Shown one piece after another: positions 1-11,871 of a DNA stretch of 64,000 nucleotides; the first letter of the stretch is position 1, and the number at the start of each line of letters is the position of its first letter. Below the pieces are notes generated by a model. The model had not been told where the DNA came from. It was given only the letters and a program-made list of their open reading frames with translations, and did no database searches. The stretch spans positions 15,614,273-15,678,272 of the forward strand of contig NW_004454159.1 of the NCBI RefSeq assembly GCF_000283155.1. The letters are read 5' to 3'. The position numbers and the translations under genes were made by a program. Source of the DNA: Ceratotherium simum simum. Its lineage: Eukaryota > Chordata > Mammalia > Perissodactyla > Rhinocerotidae.

Positions 1-326
1 ACTTAGACCTCACGCATGAAATTAATGGATTATTATTTTCCCGTTATCATATGTAACATGGAATCCAAATTCCTAATGATCAATATTTTCTCATATATTA
101 TAGGTTAATCTAATGTTGCTCATGAATTACAACTCAACAATGCCATCTTCTATCATTCAGAGTTCATTGCAGGGAATAGACACCACTCAAGGTATTTAAA
201 AAGGAAGGGGTTTAATATAAGGACTTATAATATCATTCAAAGAACTGAAGGAGATGGCTCTAAGCTAGACCTCCATGAATGACTCCCAGAATAATAAAAA
301 TAATGATTAAAATAAATCTTATTTAT
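1..326. other. AT-rich non-coding DNA
   Basis: No coding frame, RNA gene or repeat family is recognised. The stretch ends in the target-site duplication of the following ERE SINE. Confidence 0.5.
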
Positions 327-572
327 GGGGCCAGCCCAGTGTCATAGTGGTTAGGTTCACAGGCTCTGCTTCGGCGGCCTGGGGTTCATGGGTTCGGATC
401 CCAGGTGCGGACCTACACACTACTCATCAAGCCATGCTGTGGCGGTATCCCATATACAAAATAGCAGAAGATTGGCACAGATGTTGGCTCAGGCACAATC
501 TTCCTTGAGCAAAAGGAGGAATATTGGCAACAGATGTTAGCTCAGGGCCAATCTTCCTCATAAAAAAAAAAA
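327..572 (+). mobile_element. ERE-type SINE, copy 1
   Basis: A tRNA-derived perissodactyl SINE starting GGGGCCAGCC. It has a B-box matching GGTTCGGATCC at 391-401 and two GATGTTAGCTCAGG-like modules, then a poly-A tail. The flanks AAATCTTATTTAT and AAATCTTTTATTTA look like a slightly diverged target-site duplication. Such SINEs are transcribed by RNA polymerase III and mobilised in trans by L1. This copy has several CpG-to-TpG changes and is non-coding. Confidence 0.93.
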
Positions 573-922
573 ATCTTTTATTTACAAAAGCATCAGAGAG
601 AATAAAAGGCATAGAAATAAATGTTCCAAAAGATGTGCAAAAATAAAAAATTTTTGTTTGGCTAAGAAATCCACTGAATTTCTTGAAAATATCTAGATTG
701 AGCTGCCTGCAATAAGGTAAGCTAAGGCTTAATTATAAAATATATAAAATTCCATTTTTAGACATTTGATCTTACAGGCCATTGAAACTATGTAATTATA
801 TGAGTCTATACACTTTGAATTTCTGCAGACACAAAAACTGTGCCTTCATATTCAGAACATACTAACTTAACTGAATTCAACTCATTGAATTAAAAAAAAC
901 TATTTAAAAAATCTACTAGATA

Positions 923-1159
923 GGGGCCAGGTGGCATAGTGGTTAAGTCTGTGCACTCCGCTTTGGTGGCCCGGGGTTCACAGGTTTGGATCCTGGGCGC
1001 CGACCTATGCACTGCTCATCAAACCATGCTGTGGCAGCATCCTATACACAAAGTGGAGGAAGATGGGCACAGATGCTAGCTCAGGGCTAATCTTCCTCAG
1101 CAAAAAGAGGAAGACTGGCAACAGATGTTAGCTCAGGCCTAATCTTCCTTATGCCCCCC
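923..1159 (+). mobile_element. ERE-type SINE, copy 2, with 16-bp TSD
   Basis: The head is GGGGCCAGGTGGC and the B-box GGTTTGGATCC lies at 983-993. The perfect target-site duplication AAAAATCTACTAGATA occurs at 907-922 and 1160-1175, so both ends are well fixed. The tail is short and C-rich (ATGCCCCCC) instead of a long poly-A. Confidence 0.96.
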
Positions 1160-1175
1160 AAAAATCTACTAGATA

Positions 1176-2303
1176 GTGAATAATTAATCTGACTCAATTT
1201 TTTACTTCCAAATGAGTTGGGTATTTTTGCTGTAGGCTATATGGCAAATATTTATAAAATATAGATTTTGGCAAGTTTTTATTTAAAAAGAGATTTTATT
1301 CATTGTTTCTAGCTCATTTCTTTTAGTTCTCCCTTAATTGCGTTTAAGCACACAGGATACTATATTACAGACAATAGTTCAGCAAAAATTTTTGTTATGG
1401 AAATCATAGTGTAAGTGCAATAAAAAATATATCAGATCCTAGCCCCAAATTCATCTAACTTCATGAGTCAACTACACTGAGCTTTAGCATCTAAAAATTT
1501 TGTAGCACATTCAAGTCTTTTTCTCCCACTGTTCAGAGAATAAATTTAGAAAAAGCCACTAAAATAGAACCTATTCCTTTAACCTAGTTAATTATGAAAA
1601 GTGACTTAGGTGTGTTACACTTAGTTGTATCCAAAATGAGTAAGACCAAGGAGCACAGATATGGAGGTTAACAAAGAGAAGCAGAGGAGAGCTATGATAG
1701 CTGACACTACAATGTACAAAGGAAACCAACTGAAAATGATTCATAAAGCTTTCAAAATAGACAAATGGTCCCATATATGCCATTACCCATAAGAGCAACT
1801 ATGTCCACTTCTGACAGCTTGGAGGTATAGGAAGGAGTTGACAGAGGTCTTCAGCAATTGTTTGATTCTGTCTTGCCTGCATCATTAAACCAATAAAAGA
1901 GAAACCAAGGTAGTTGCAGCTAGAAATCAATTTTTCTACTGCTTCATTTTAAACATGTTATTGGCTAAGGTGTCAATACTGAATTACACTGCAGCTAGAT
2001 TTTTTACTGCATTTAGCAGATTCTTGAATTAAAATTCTGCTTCTAAAGGCTCTACAATTAGATATCTTAATTTACTCATGTATTCTGAAATGTTAGGGTT
2101 TGTTAGGAATCTGTCCCCCTAATCTGGGGATTTCTTCAGACCTCACATTTTGAAACCGGGGAAGTGACTTCTCTCTCCCGCAGTTTAGCTCTTTGAGGGT
2201 AATGAAAGCTAAACAGAGAACTAGAATTTACAGGTGATTTATATCCAGGACAAAATTGTTTGGCCATGAGAGAATTATTTTCTATAGTGCTTACTTAACA
2301 TTT
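1176..2303. other. Non-coding DNA, no repeat recognised
   Basis: AT-rich sequence with only short chance open frames on both strands, including a minus-strand frame at 1592-1798 that resembles no family I know. I see no RNA gene or confident repeat. Confidence 0.45.
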
Positions 2304-2702
2304 AGCCAACCCTGGCGGTCTAGTGGTTAAGATTTGGTGCTTTCTCCGCTGTGGCCTGAGTTCGTTTCCTGGTCAGGGAACCTCACCACCCATCTGTTGG
2401 TTGTTATACTGTGGCACCCATGTGTTGCTGTGATGCTGAAAGCTATGCCACTGGTATTTCAAATACCAGCAGGGTCACCCACAGTGGACAGGTTTCAGGG
2501 GAGCTTCCAGACTAAGAAAAACTAGGAAGAAGCACCTGGCCATCCACTTCCAAAAATATTTGCCATGAAAACTCTATGAATGGCAGTGGAGCATTTTCTG
2601 AGATAGCACCAGAAGGTGAGAGGATGGTGCAAAAAGACTGGGTGGGGTTCTACTGCTCTGCCGTACACAGGCTTGCTAGCGACTGCACTAACAACAACAA
2701 AA
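2304..2702 (+). mobile_element. tRNA-derived SINE with RTE-like 3' tail
   Basis: The head (CCCTGGCGGTCTAGTGGTTAAG, seen around 2310-2331) and a B-box-like GAGTTCGTTTCCTGG near 2358 are tRNA-derived, but the body is not ERE. The 3' half contains CTTCCAAAAATATTTGCCA and a GATAGCACCAGAAGGTGAG-like stretch. It ends GCACTAACAACAACAA, the ACA-repeat tail typical of RTE-clade LINEs (BovB and the AfroRTE group) and of SINEs they mobilise. ERE SINEs instead carry L1-type poly-A tails. The exact family name is uncertain. No target-site duplication is obvious. Confidence 0.75.
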
Positions 2703-3989
2703 GGTTTATGATAAGGGACTAAAGCAGAAACTTGCCTACATTAGCATTATTCTCTCAAGGGAACACTTTGCATGAACCCACCATAAAAATCTAGAAAGAC
2801 AAGTCAAGCTCAACAAGTTTTAGAATGTGGGAGGAAAGGTCTGTTTTGGCTACAATTTGCATGACTCTTACCAACCTATATACCAACACTGAAAGAAAGC
2901 ACATATGTGTCAGTTCTATTAAATTGATGAGGCAGAATTTCAAATAATATGACCTCCCCCTCCCCCAGGACATATGTTGAGTGATTAAAAACAGATTTAG
3001 ATTATTCATTTTTTTTAGCCAAAAGAGAATTCTTATTTCATCTGCTGGTCAAGTACCATTTATTCAAATAACTCTTATAGAACTAGAATCATAAACTGAA
3101 CACCAGAGTTAAAAAGTTTAAAACTGCGTATTAGAGATTTACTGTCTACAGGACAGCTGAGAAGTTTTGCTGACCCGCTCCCCATTGAAACTGGTGAAAA
3201 TTATAATAATTAAAAAAAAACATTTAGAAACAAACCTAACATCTGGAAATGGTCCTAAGGACAAACAGCAAATGAAGAAACATCAATTAAAGAAAATCTA
3301 TGAAAATTTGGTTTAAAAAAGAAAAGGGCAAGAGTCTGGTATTTGAAGAAAGACTATTCCCTCACTACCCCCTCCCAACTCAGCAAGGTGGGGACTCCAC
3401 TCCAGGCTGCTGTAGCCAAAAACACAGGGCTCCTTCCCACCCCAGCTCTAAGTCAGAAAGTGTTTTTTCCTCTTGGGAGGACTAGGACATCAACATTTCT
3501 CATCCCACCCCCAGCTACCTGTTGCTTAGGCTAAATTGTGGGTGAATGCCATTGAGGGGCTACTGCCCAGCCCCTGCTCGTGGAATTAAGACTTCACATA
3601 GGACACAGTGAGGTAAGAAGATGAACTCTGATCACCTTTGCCCTGGTTCATGAGACAGTAGTTCCATGTCAAGTGAAGCAAGCACATGAGGACCTCTGGC
3701 TCCCCTCATCTCCACTCCAGGCACATTCAGAACCAGAGAGTGGAGGGTCTCTCACAGAAGCTGCCATTGTCCCCATTCTCAGCTCCAGAGCTGGGGCGGG
3801 GGTGGGGGGTAGCACGGGACTGTAAAATAGATAACTCCTAATCTCTTCCCAAAAGAATTGATTTCATTGTAGAAAGTCAAACCTAAGGGTACTCTCAAAA
3901 ACAGTAGAGGTTGCAGTGAAAGGCATCTGGGAGGAGATTTAAGATATAGGCTAAACTGTAGGCTGGCTAGTTTACAAGAGAAAACAAGT
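2703..3989. other. Non-coding DNA, possibly the 5' part of an old L1
   Basis: 2703-3240 shows nothing recognisable. From about 3240 the sequence becomes C- and G-richer and runs collinearly into L1 ORF2 at 3990, so it may be a decayed L1M 5' UTR/ORF1 segment. I could not match it confidently. The overlapping open frames at 3300-3534 are not conserved-looking. Confidence 0.35.
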
Positions 3990-4590
3990 ATAGAAAACTA
4001 GATAGAACAACCAGACAGAAGATCAGCAAGGAAACAGAAGACTTGAGCAACTATAAGCCAACTAGGCCTAACAGATATCTGTAAAGCACTCCACACAACC
4101 GTGAGAGAATACATATTCTTTTTTAGTGCACACAGAACATTCTCCAGGATAGACTATCTGCTAGGCCATAAATCAAGGCTCAATAAATTTAAAAGGATAG
4201 AAATAATACAAACTATGTTCTCCTACCACAATGGAATGGAATTAAAGATCAGTAGTAAGAGAAAATTTGGGAAACTCATAAATATGTGTAAATTAAACAA
4301 CATACTCCTAAATAACCAATGGGTAAAAAAAGGAATCAAAAGGGAAGTCAGAAAATACACTGAGAAAAATGAAAACAAAGACACAACATATAAAAACTTA
4401 TTGATGCAGCTAACTCTGTGCTTAGAGGGAAATGTAGAGTTGTGTGTCTATATTAAGAAAGAAGAAAGATCCAAATCAATAACTTAACCTTCTACAAAAG
4501 ACACTGGAATAAAAGGAAGAGCCTAAAGTAAGCAGAAGGAGGGAAATAATAAAGGTTAGAGCAGAAATTAATGAAACAGAGAATAAAATG
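3990..4590 (+). pseudogene. L1 ORF2 endonuclease-region remnant
   Basis: Translation of 4101-4487 gives the L1 ORF2p segment between the endonuclease and reverse transcriptase domains. Diagnostic motifs are AHRTFSRIDYLLGHKS, LNKFKRIEIIQTMFS, LNNILLNNQWVKKGIKREV and KKEERS. The upstream part, 3990-4100, continues the homology in a shifted frame (KLDRTTRQKISKETEDL-like), so at least one frameshift is present. Homology ends near 4590 at the EINETENK-like position, before any reverse transcriptase motif. ORF2p provides target-primed reverse transcription for L1. This fragment is dead. Confidence 0.88.
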
Positions 4591-4979
4591 TGTCTGCTAA
4601 CATCTCCAAGGAACGGCAGTCTTCTTTCTCCAGGAAAGCTAATAGCACCATTGGAAGGCTGCTACTAATGAATTCAGCAGTTTACTTTGTTTTTGCTATT
4701 CTTATTATCCCATTGGACCACATGTTGTCATTCAGTTGCATTTTAGACAGAATTTCTCATCAGAATAAATAGCACCACCATCTACGCAGAAGGGCAAATA
4801 TCCCTAGCCCTCACCAAAATTGCATGTACACTTGGATGTTTAACAGACATCTTAAACAACATGGATTATCTAAAATCCTTTATTTTCCCTTCCCTTCACA
4901 AAAAACCTATGCCTCCACAGGTCTTCCCCAACTAAGGGTGTGACTACCATCTACTCAGTTGTTCAACTAAAAACTTAGA
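4591..4979. other. Non-coding DNA between L1 and L2
   Basis: No family is recognised. A 60-residue open frame at 4590-4772 follows the L1 break and has no recognisable domain. Confidence 0.4.
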
Positions 4980-5715
4980 AAGAGAGAATCACTATCTTGA
5001 ACATCTATATCTAATCCAACAGCAAATCCTTCCTTGTTTACCTCAAAAATAATCTCAAATGTATTTATTTTCTCTATCTTCATCAATGGCATACTAGTCT
5101 AAATCATCATCATCTCCCATCTGAATTGCCGCAATTGGATTCTGATCATCTTGCTGTTTAAAACAAGCTTATGCCTTTTCAGAGGCATTGAACAAAATTG
5201 AGACTGTTTATAGGCTCTGCCAGGCCCTACACAACCTCACCCTGCCTATCTCTCCAACTTCATTCCTCCTACTACCCTCCTGCTCACTAGTTTCCAGACA
5301 AAGTGGTCTTTTTTTCACTTGAAGATATTAGGTTTGTTCTTGCGTTAGAGCATCTGCATTGGCTTTTTGCTTTGGTCGAACACTCCAAGTCAGGTTCTTT
5401 TAGCTAGCTCATTCTCATCGTTGAGATGTCCATTTAACTCTTACCTACTCTTTGAAATGTTCCCTAGACACTTCTAAGTAAGAAATTTCTCCAGCCACTC
5501 TCTATCATATCACTGCATTTTATTTTCCTCAAAGCACAAATTTTTTATATCATTTTGTCCATTTTTGTTTATTTATTTGTTTTCCCTCTCCTCTGGATTG
5601 TAAGCTTCACAAAAGCAGAGATCTTGTCCATTGTGTTTACTCGTATATCCTCAGCTACTAGAACAGTGCCCAGCACATTGTAGTGCCTCCATAAATATTC
5701 ACTAAACGAATAGAT
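4980..5715 (+). mobile_element. L2 LINE 3' fragment
   Basis: The L2 3' signature is clear: GGATTGTAAGCTTCACAAAAGCAGAGATC, then TATCCTCAGCTACTAGAACAGTGCCCAGCACAT, then a CATAAATATTCACTAAACGAATAG-like end (read over 5595-5715). Upstream, AGGCCCTACACAACCTCACCCTGCC matches the more 5' L2 region. Highly diverged and non-coding. Confidence 0.85.
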
Positions 5716-5829
5716 TCTTGACATGTCCTTCTACTCCAACCCCATATTCGACCTTCCACTAAGTCCTGTTGATATTAATTTGTAAATATCTTTCTAATCT
5801 ATCTACTTGTCTCATCTCCTGTGTCACCT

Positions 5830-6302
5830 AGCCAGACTAAATTACGATTAATCTCTCAACTGACACTAAGTGTCTCTGAGTTTGAGATAAAATCCTATCT
5901 GAATTTCTGGTATCATCTTTTGTCCCTCTCCAGTCTATTAACCACCTTGCAGACAGGATAATCCTTTCATAATTATAATTGGGTAATGTACCATTCAGGG
6001 CTTTCCAGTGCTCTCAGACAAAGATCAAAATTGTTAATATGATCTATAAGGCCACGGGCTGTTTTACTCCTGTATACTTGTCCAGTCTCATCTCACTATT
6101 TTCTCCTTCATGCTCCCAGTTCTGGCCATTCTGCCTTTCATTTAATTACTCATCCTATTCTGCTTTTTGCCTACCACAGAGGCTTTGCACATGCTGTTCT
6201 ATTTGTCTGGAACGCCCTTCTTACTCCTCTTTACATACTTATGTTGCAGATCTCAATCAAGTGTTAAGTACTTCAGGAAAGTCTTGCTTGACCCACAGTC
6301 AA
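5830..6302 (+). mobile_element. Second L2 LINE fragment in tandem
   Basis: It contains L2 landmarks such as GGCTTTGCACATGCTGTTCTATTTGTCTGGAACGCCCTTC (6181-6220) and ATGATCTATAAGGCC. It has the same orientation as the preceding L2 and is separated by about 115 bp. It underlies the longest open frame of the window (5979-6692, 237 codons), which I regard as fortuitous. Confidence 0.82.
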
Positions 6303-6470
6303 GGTCAGATTCTCAATTCTGGGTTATCAGCAGGAACACTTTTGAAAAAAAAAAAGAAAAATAAAGACAAGACAAACCAGATGAGATGCCTGGATCCATG
6401 CCAGGTTTCTTGGATCAGAACAACAAGGAGTGAGTTCCAGTCATTCATATTTTCTAAACAACCTCCCTAT
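6303..6470 (+). mobile_element. MER5-like hAT DNA transposon remnant
   Basis: Fragments resembling the non-autonomous hAT family MER5 appear in order: TCAGATTCTCAATTCTGGG, CAGCAGGAACACTTTT, GATGCCTGGATCCATGCCAGG and TTGGATCAGAACAACAAGGAGTGAG. An A-rich expansion sits in the middle. Terminal repeats are decayed, so the ends are approximate. Confidence 0.55.
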
Positions 6471-7199
6471 TTGTTTCTGATCTTAGATTATGACACCCTG
6501 ACTCTACAGGATCTCCAGCTACTGCTTAAAATACTCCAGGGATTGAGACTAAAATGCTTCCCAAGTCTAAGCATCCCACTTTGGATAGCTCCATTAGAAA
6601 GTTTAACTTTAGTGATTGAGCAAGAATTGGTTTTCCCCTACCTTCTTCCAATTGATGCTCATTCTATACCTCTGACACATATAACAAACTAATAATGAAG
6701 CTCAGGATTGCTTTGTTTTATTGAAAAGTCATTTCATACTTTTGACTCATACTAAGCTTTTTTTTTAAACTAGTTCCCAAGTCTTTTCTCTCCACTAGTA
6801 TTGATTCTAAGTAATGCCTCCCCTGCCAATGCACATGGACAGTTTTCTTTGTGTTTGTTTTACTTGAGTGTACTGTTCTTCAAACTACCCTGTCATATTT
6901 GATTTTATTCTATTCAGTCTGTTGTTCTAGAATGACAAAATCCTTAGGGTCCTGATTTACTGTTTTATTTCATCTCGTAATGAATAACTGTGCCTTCATG
7001 AAGCCATTAATGAAAATGTTGAAGAAGAGTCTAGATCATAGACCTTTCTTATGCCACTGAAGACATTTCTTTATGTTTCATTCTTTCAATATAATCACTT
7101 AGTTACAAATTCACCTAATTACAAATTCACCAAATCTGTCCCATTGAATCAATTTAGACAATATTAAGAATTTTTGCAAATTTTTGTATGAATACCCAG
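6471..7199. repeat. Possible ancient amniote repeat, unassigned
   Basis: Around 6990-7190 the text (CATTAATGAAAATGTTGAAGAAGAG, then AATCACTTAGTTACAAATTCACC) resembles an ancient LINE-like repeat shared among amniotes. The rest of the interval shows no confident family. The call comes from remembered family style, not from a search. Confidence 0.35.
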
Positions 7200-7456
7200 T
7201 GTCTTAGTCTGTTTGGGCCGCTATAACAAAAATATCATAAACTGGGTGGCTTATAAACAAGAGAAATTTATTTCTCACAGTTCTGGAGGCTAGAAAGTCC
7301 AAGATCAGGGTGCTGGCAGATTCTGTGTCTGATGAAAGCCGCCTTCCAGTTTGTAGACTGCTAACTTTTCCCTCTGTCCTCCCACGGTGGAAGAGGCAAG
7401 GGGATTCATTTTATAAAAGCATTAATCTCATTCATGAGGGATCTATACCACCTAAT
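7200..7456 (-). mobile_element. MaLR-type LTR fragment (ERVL-MaLR)
   Basis: On the plus strand it reads TGTCTTAGTCTGTTTGGGCCGC, then GGGTGGCTTATAAACAAGAG, then ACAGTTCTGGAGGCTAGAAAG. This is the reverse complement of the 3' end of MLT1/MST-like LTRs. It continues through a CTCCCACGGTGGAAGAGG-like section and stops near 7456, so the 5' part of the LTR is missing. No coding capacity. Confidence 0.72.
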
Positions 7457-9025
7457 ATAATCTATCTAAAGTTTCTTAAAAGAATAATAGCAACAATAAT
7501 AGCCATAAAAAGAGCTTATATTTTGTGAGCTGTTATCATGTATTAAGCAGTGTTCCAATGGCTTTAAATCTATTAATTAATGTAGTAAGAGCTCACTAGA
7601 TGAAAGTAAACACTAATGCCATTGTGGTTATCCTTGCAATTATTATTTCTATTATTATGGTCCTTAGCATTTCCATAACCAACCAATCTCATAACCTAAA
7701 CTGTAGTTATTTTGACATAATTTGTTCTAATGAGGCCATGCTGGCTTTAATAATCACTGCCTCCTTTCCCAATTGCTCACATATCAACATTTTAATAATT
7801 TATTTTAAATTTTAGCCTGGAATAAGGTCAAGTTTGCTGGTTTATAGAGTGTACATATTAGAACTAGTTTTTCCTGTCTTTTTTGTTTCTGCATAGTCCC
7901 TTAGAGTTACTTAGCATTAACAATAGGAGAAATGTACAATTCCTGTAATTCTTGGGTCAAATTATTAATCAAAGCCTACCTATTTTATTTGAAAGACAAG
8001 AATGATTAATATTTCAGTGCTATATAGAGCACCAAGGTGCTGATTAATATGTCCAAATAACTCATTTTTTATTTCCTGAGGATATATATATATAGGCATA
8101 TGTGATTACCACAACGTTTTTAACCATTAAGTTAAAATTATCTTGATTATAGCCCAAGGCAGCATTTAGACATACACTCAGTCTGTAAAGAGGTTGTATG
8201 TGACGGCTAATGTGTAATATTAGAGAGGAACCTCCATTCTTCTGGTTTCATTTTTTTCACGTAGATCAACAACGATCCTGTAATACCCAGTCTTCTTTCC
8301 TCATCCCTTCTTTACTCCATTTCATTCCATATAGAAGGAGTGAAGTATCTGTTGTTGATTGGCAAGAGTCTGACAGGCATTGATCCCTGGTTTTAAATTA
8401 GCAAAGCTCATCTATTAAACATCAGTGAGCACTGGGGATTAATTTTCTTTTTTTCCTCTGTCTATTCAGAGCAGTTATCCTACATCAGTATATCTGCTTA
8501 GCTGACCCAAAGCTTCCCTTGGGTGAGTTTTAGCAAGTCCTTTGGTCTGCAGACTAAAGCCATATTCTCTGATTAGCTTCATCAGTATTAAAGCCAATAT
8601 TTCATCTCTATCAGCCTCTCTTTCATGTCTTTTTCTCAATTGATTCTAAATTCAAGGTTAAAAAAACAGGTATGCTTTATTGGTTTCCTCACACCTCAGT
8701 GCCTTCACTTCCTGCCTCTCCTCTTGTTCTCTTGATAATATTTCTATGCACTTGCCATCCTGCTGCCATGCACCCAAAGGAACCCACTTTACTACATTAC
8801 TCTGTGAGCAATTAGCACTGAATTTTCCAAATGGTTGTTCTGGGCTTTGTGTGAAGGATCTACACATACATTGGTATCCAATTCTTACACTGGCCATCCA
8901 TTAAATGAATGTGTCAAGTTGGGTTCACATAATTTATCATCTCCAAATCATAACAGAAGTAGATTAAGTGTTACACACCAATAGACAGTCTTATCTACAA
9001 ATAGCAATTAAATATACTGTGTTCC
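7457..9025. other. Non-coding DNA with possible MIR trace
   Basis: 7490-7600 has a faint minus-strand MIR look (agagcttatattttgtgagc, then cagtgttccaatggcttta). The remaining sequence has no recognisable gene or repeat. Opposed short frames at 8658-8904 on both strands are not supported by any domain. Confidence 0.4.
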
Positions 9026-9065
9026 CTTTCTCTCTCTTTCTCTCTCTCACACACACACACACACA
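9026..9065. repeat. CT/CA microsatellite
   Basis: A pyrimidine run of CT and TTTCT units passes directly into about nine CA dinucleotides. It is a simple length-polymorphism candidate. Confidence 0.95.
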
Positions 9066-9139
9066 GAATGAACCCCTTGAATACTGCACTGCCTAATAAA
9101 ATGGACAGTGGACAAGGATTATTTTTCCAAGTTGAAAAA

Positions 9140-9345
9140 AAAGAAAAAACCAACTATGGACCCCTAATAGTTACTGATGGGGAGGAGATATGAGGGGAAT
9201 TTCTGCTAATCTGACGATAATCTATTTCTTGATCTAGGTGGTAGTTACATTGGCGTTGATCACTTAGTGAAGGTTTACCAAGCTGTACAACTTATGATTT
9301 GTTCACCCTTCAGTGTGTTTGTCATACAAGAAAGAAGCTTACTTT
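9140..9345 (+). mobile_element. L1M/HAL1-type 3' UTR end
   Basis: GGTGGTAGTTACATTGGCGTTGATCAC, AGCTGTACAACTTATGATTTGTTCACCC and TGTGTTTGTCATACAAGAAA follow the order of an old L1M or HAL1 3' terminus. The element ends immediately before the unassigned duplicated segment at 9355. Confidence 0.65.
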
Positions 9346-9354
9346 AAAAAGCCA

Positions 9355-10065
9355 TACAAGAACCAAACAAATTAAACAATGAGGGCTCAAATAGTGTATA
9401 AAATTTAAATTTGAAATTTAATTGCACCTTGGAATATCTTGACTTGTGAAAAGACTGGCGCTACTATTTTTATTGGATATATTTATATTCTCCACTGGAA
9501 TAGAATAAAATAGAAAAGCCCTATATTCTTGCAGCATTTATATCTCACAAACATTAAAAATAATCATAAATGGTGGAAAATTATTTGATGTTTTCTAAAA
9601 ATATTTGTCTAAAATGGTAGTCTTCGTGAAAACAAAAAGACTGTACCTGCAACAATACTTTTGTTAAAATATTTATATATTTCATTATAAAAAAATTATA
9701 ATTGACTGTATTTTCCATTTAGTAGAATTCACTCTGAGCCTATCAGGAATTTATTAGCCATAAAAATGCAACTTTAATAAAATCAGAGGAAATGTTATGA
9801 GAAAAAACAAAGAATAAGGCCATACAAAAAAAAAAAATACATTCTTCAGAAGAACTCCAGCAACCTGATACTACAGATATGGCTAAGAAAGGTTAAAATT
9901 GCTAATATGCACCAAAAACAATTATTCTGTAATGTAATTTTTCATGAATAATCAATATAAAGAAGTTTTTGTTTAAATGTACATAGATATATGTTATCCT
10001 TATTTTTCAAAAGAATTTAAAAAATATTTTTGAATAGAAGTATATCATAGGTCCACCAGTCCACT
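9355..10065 (+). repeat. Unassigned repeat copy A (pair with 22444-23580)
   Basis: This segment is collinear with 22444-23580 in direct orientation. Shared anchors in order are GAACCAAACAAATT, ATCTTGACTTGT, GTTAAAATAT(T/C)TATA(T/C)ATTTCA, CC(A)TTTAG, TTCAGAA and TAATGTACA(T/C)A. Divergence looks large by eye. Copy A lacks the ERE present in copy B. I do not recognise the family; it may be an old interspersed repeat or a local duplication. Confidence 0.7.
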
Positions 10066-10107
10066 GAAAGCAATTTGTAAGTACTCAAAAAATGTAATAC
10101 TAAGCAT

Positions 10108-10170
10108 CATGGTTAATTTTATGTGTCATTTTAGCTAAGCCATGGTACCCAGATATTTGACAATCCTACA
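10108..10170 (+). mobile_element. Short LTR-like fragment
   Basis: GGTTAATTTTATGTGTCATTTT, then GCCATGGTACCCAGATATTTG, resembles the first 60 bp or so of an old LTR family beginning with that motif. Homology stops near 10170. Confidence 0.45.
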
Positions 10171-10869
10171 ATCTACCGCAGCATGCAAGAGAGCAGAGTG
10201 GTCTGTCAAGAGAGCTTTCCCAGATCTCAGGTCCCCAGGGTGGGCTCTGGTATCTTGGTTGTTGACAGAAGGGAAAGAGGAGACGTCAAACTATTATCAA
10301 AATCCCTATTGTTAGAATCTCATATACTTATTGAATCCTATATTTCTTACCTTTTAATTTATTAGTTTATCATTTTAATTCCATGTGGTTTAGATCTGTA
10401 GCCTCACTGAAATGAGGCTTTGCTCTGTTTAATCATGCAGACATTTCTCAAAGCAAATTTCCAAAGCATCATTCCTTTCCCAGTCTACCCTTCCACTCCC
10501 AAGAGATTAAAGTCATGCTCCATACTTGGTTACTGACTCATTTCTTGAAGAGAAGCAAGAAGTTATGTAGCAAAGTGCTGTTTTTGTTTATTTTTTAAAT
10601 ATAACAGACAATAGAACAGAAAATGTCCTACTAAGAAAATAAGGACTTGTTTAGTTTTAAGTGATACAAACCAAATTTGAACTAGTTTGAGCAAAACAAA
10701 ACAAAACAAAACAACAAAAAGAAACTTAATGGCTCTAATAACTGGGAAAAGAGGAAGGAATGCTGTGCTATAAAAATGGTAGGCACCCACTACATTCCAC
10801 TAATTGGCTGCCTGACATGCACACACAAACCCCCATATACATATTTCTCCCCAGCATTCAATTCATTTT
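10171..10869. other. Non-coding DNA with short (AAAAC)n run
   Basis: No gene or repeat family is recognised. A pentanucleotide AAAAC run of about 25 bp lies near 10691-10717. Confidence 0.45.
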
Positions 10870-11871
10870 TTAGTGTTTGTTCGTATTATTTATACAGTTA
10901 ACGCAAGGAATGCAGAATGCATTCTCATTGTTTAAAAATGAAATATTACAGATTCAGATAAAACCCACTTTGACGACCACAGGTAATCCCAGTTTTTATC
11001 CCAGATTATCAAATTAATGAATATATTTCCAGGCTTTTTTATGCTTTAAATACACATACACACATATGCTCAAGTATTTAGAGAAATATACAGTGCTGAT
11101 ACGTGTATGTGTATGTTTGTGTTTTTGACAGACAAGTCATACTACATGTATTTTCATGAAAATTTCTTCCTTCTTTCTCCCCCTTCCCACCACAATAATT
11201 CCCTTGGGGAGTTTTCCATGTCATTTTCAAACCTGATATATAGTATGCCATAATGTGTATATACCATGATTTATTTTTAGTTTAATTATTTTCCCACTAA
11301 TGGAAATATAGGTTGTTTCCAATCTCTTTACAATAATAATATTGCAACGAAAATCTTTATTTATTCCTTCCTGTTCTTAAGTGTGGTGTTAAAACTGGGT
11401 ATATAACAAGAAATAAAACTGTCATAAGACACATAATTTTTAAATTTTTTGAGACTACCTATTTCCCATAACTCTACCACATTTGATATTAAACTCTTTT
11501 TTGCCACAGTAATATTGAAGAAAATGCCTGACCATGCTTCATGTGTTCCTTGACTATATGCATTTCCTGTTGTATAAATAGTGTTTATATTCTTTGCCCT
11601 GTTTTCCATTAGTCTGTTATTTTCCTTATTTGGTAACCCCTTTATATATATTAACATTAGTTCAATGTCTATTATATGCGTACTCTTCCCCATTTGTCAC
11701 TTACCTTATAATACTGTTTATGGCGGAGCTCTTTGGTGGCAGAGACTTTTTAATGTTTATTTAGTCAAAGTCATCAATCTAGCTTTATAGCTTAAAAGTT
11801 TGGTATACCGAGAGCTTCCATAACCCACAGTCATAAATTATTCTCATGTATTTTCTTTTAAAACTTTTATA
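10870..11871 (-). mobile_element. Old L1 3' UTR, minus strand, segment 1 of 4
   Basis: On the plus strand it shows the antisense L1M 3' UTR order: a GGAGTTTTCCATGTCATTTTC-type segment, CATAATGTGTATATACCATGATTTATT, GGAAATATAGGTTGTTTCCAATC, then GAGACTTTTTAATGTTTATTTAGTCAAAG. The same element resumes after each of three insertions (two EREs and a HAL1). Confidence 0.8.

Noticed and set aside
391..401. B-box suggesting a tRNA gene
   Set aside because: The A/B boxes belong to SINE heads; no cloverleaf with anticodon stem and acceptor stem can be drawn.
4101..4487. 128-codon frame that looks like a real protein
   Set aside because: It is real protein sequence but only a dead L1 ORF2 slice; reported as a pseudogene.
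5979..6692. 237-codon open frame, the longest in the window
   Set aside because: It starts inside an L2 fragment, crosses a poly-A-rich stretch (KKKKKNKDK) in a hAT remnant and shows no domain or gene-like composition.
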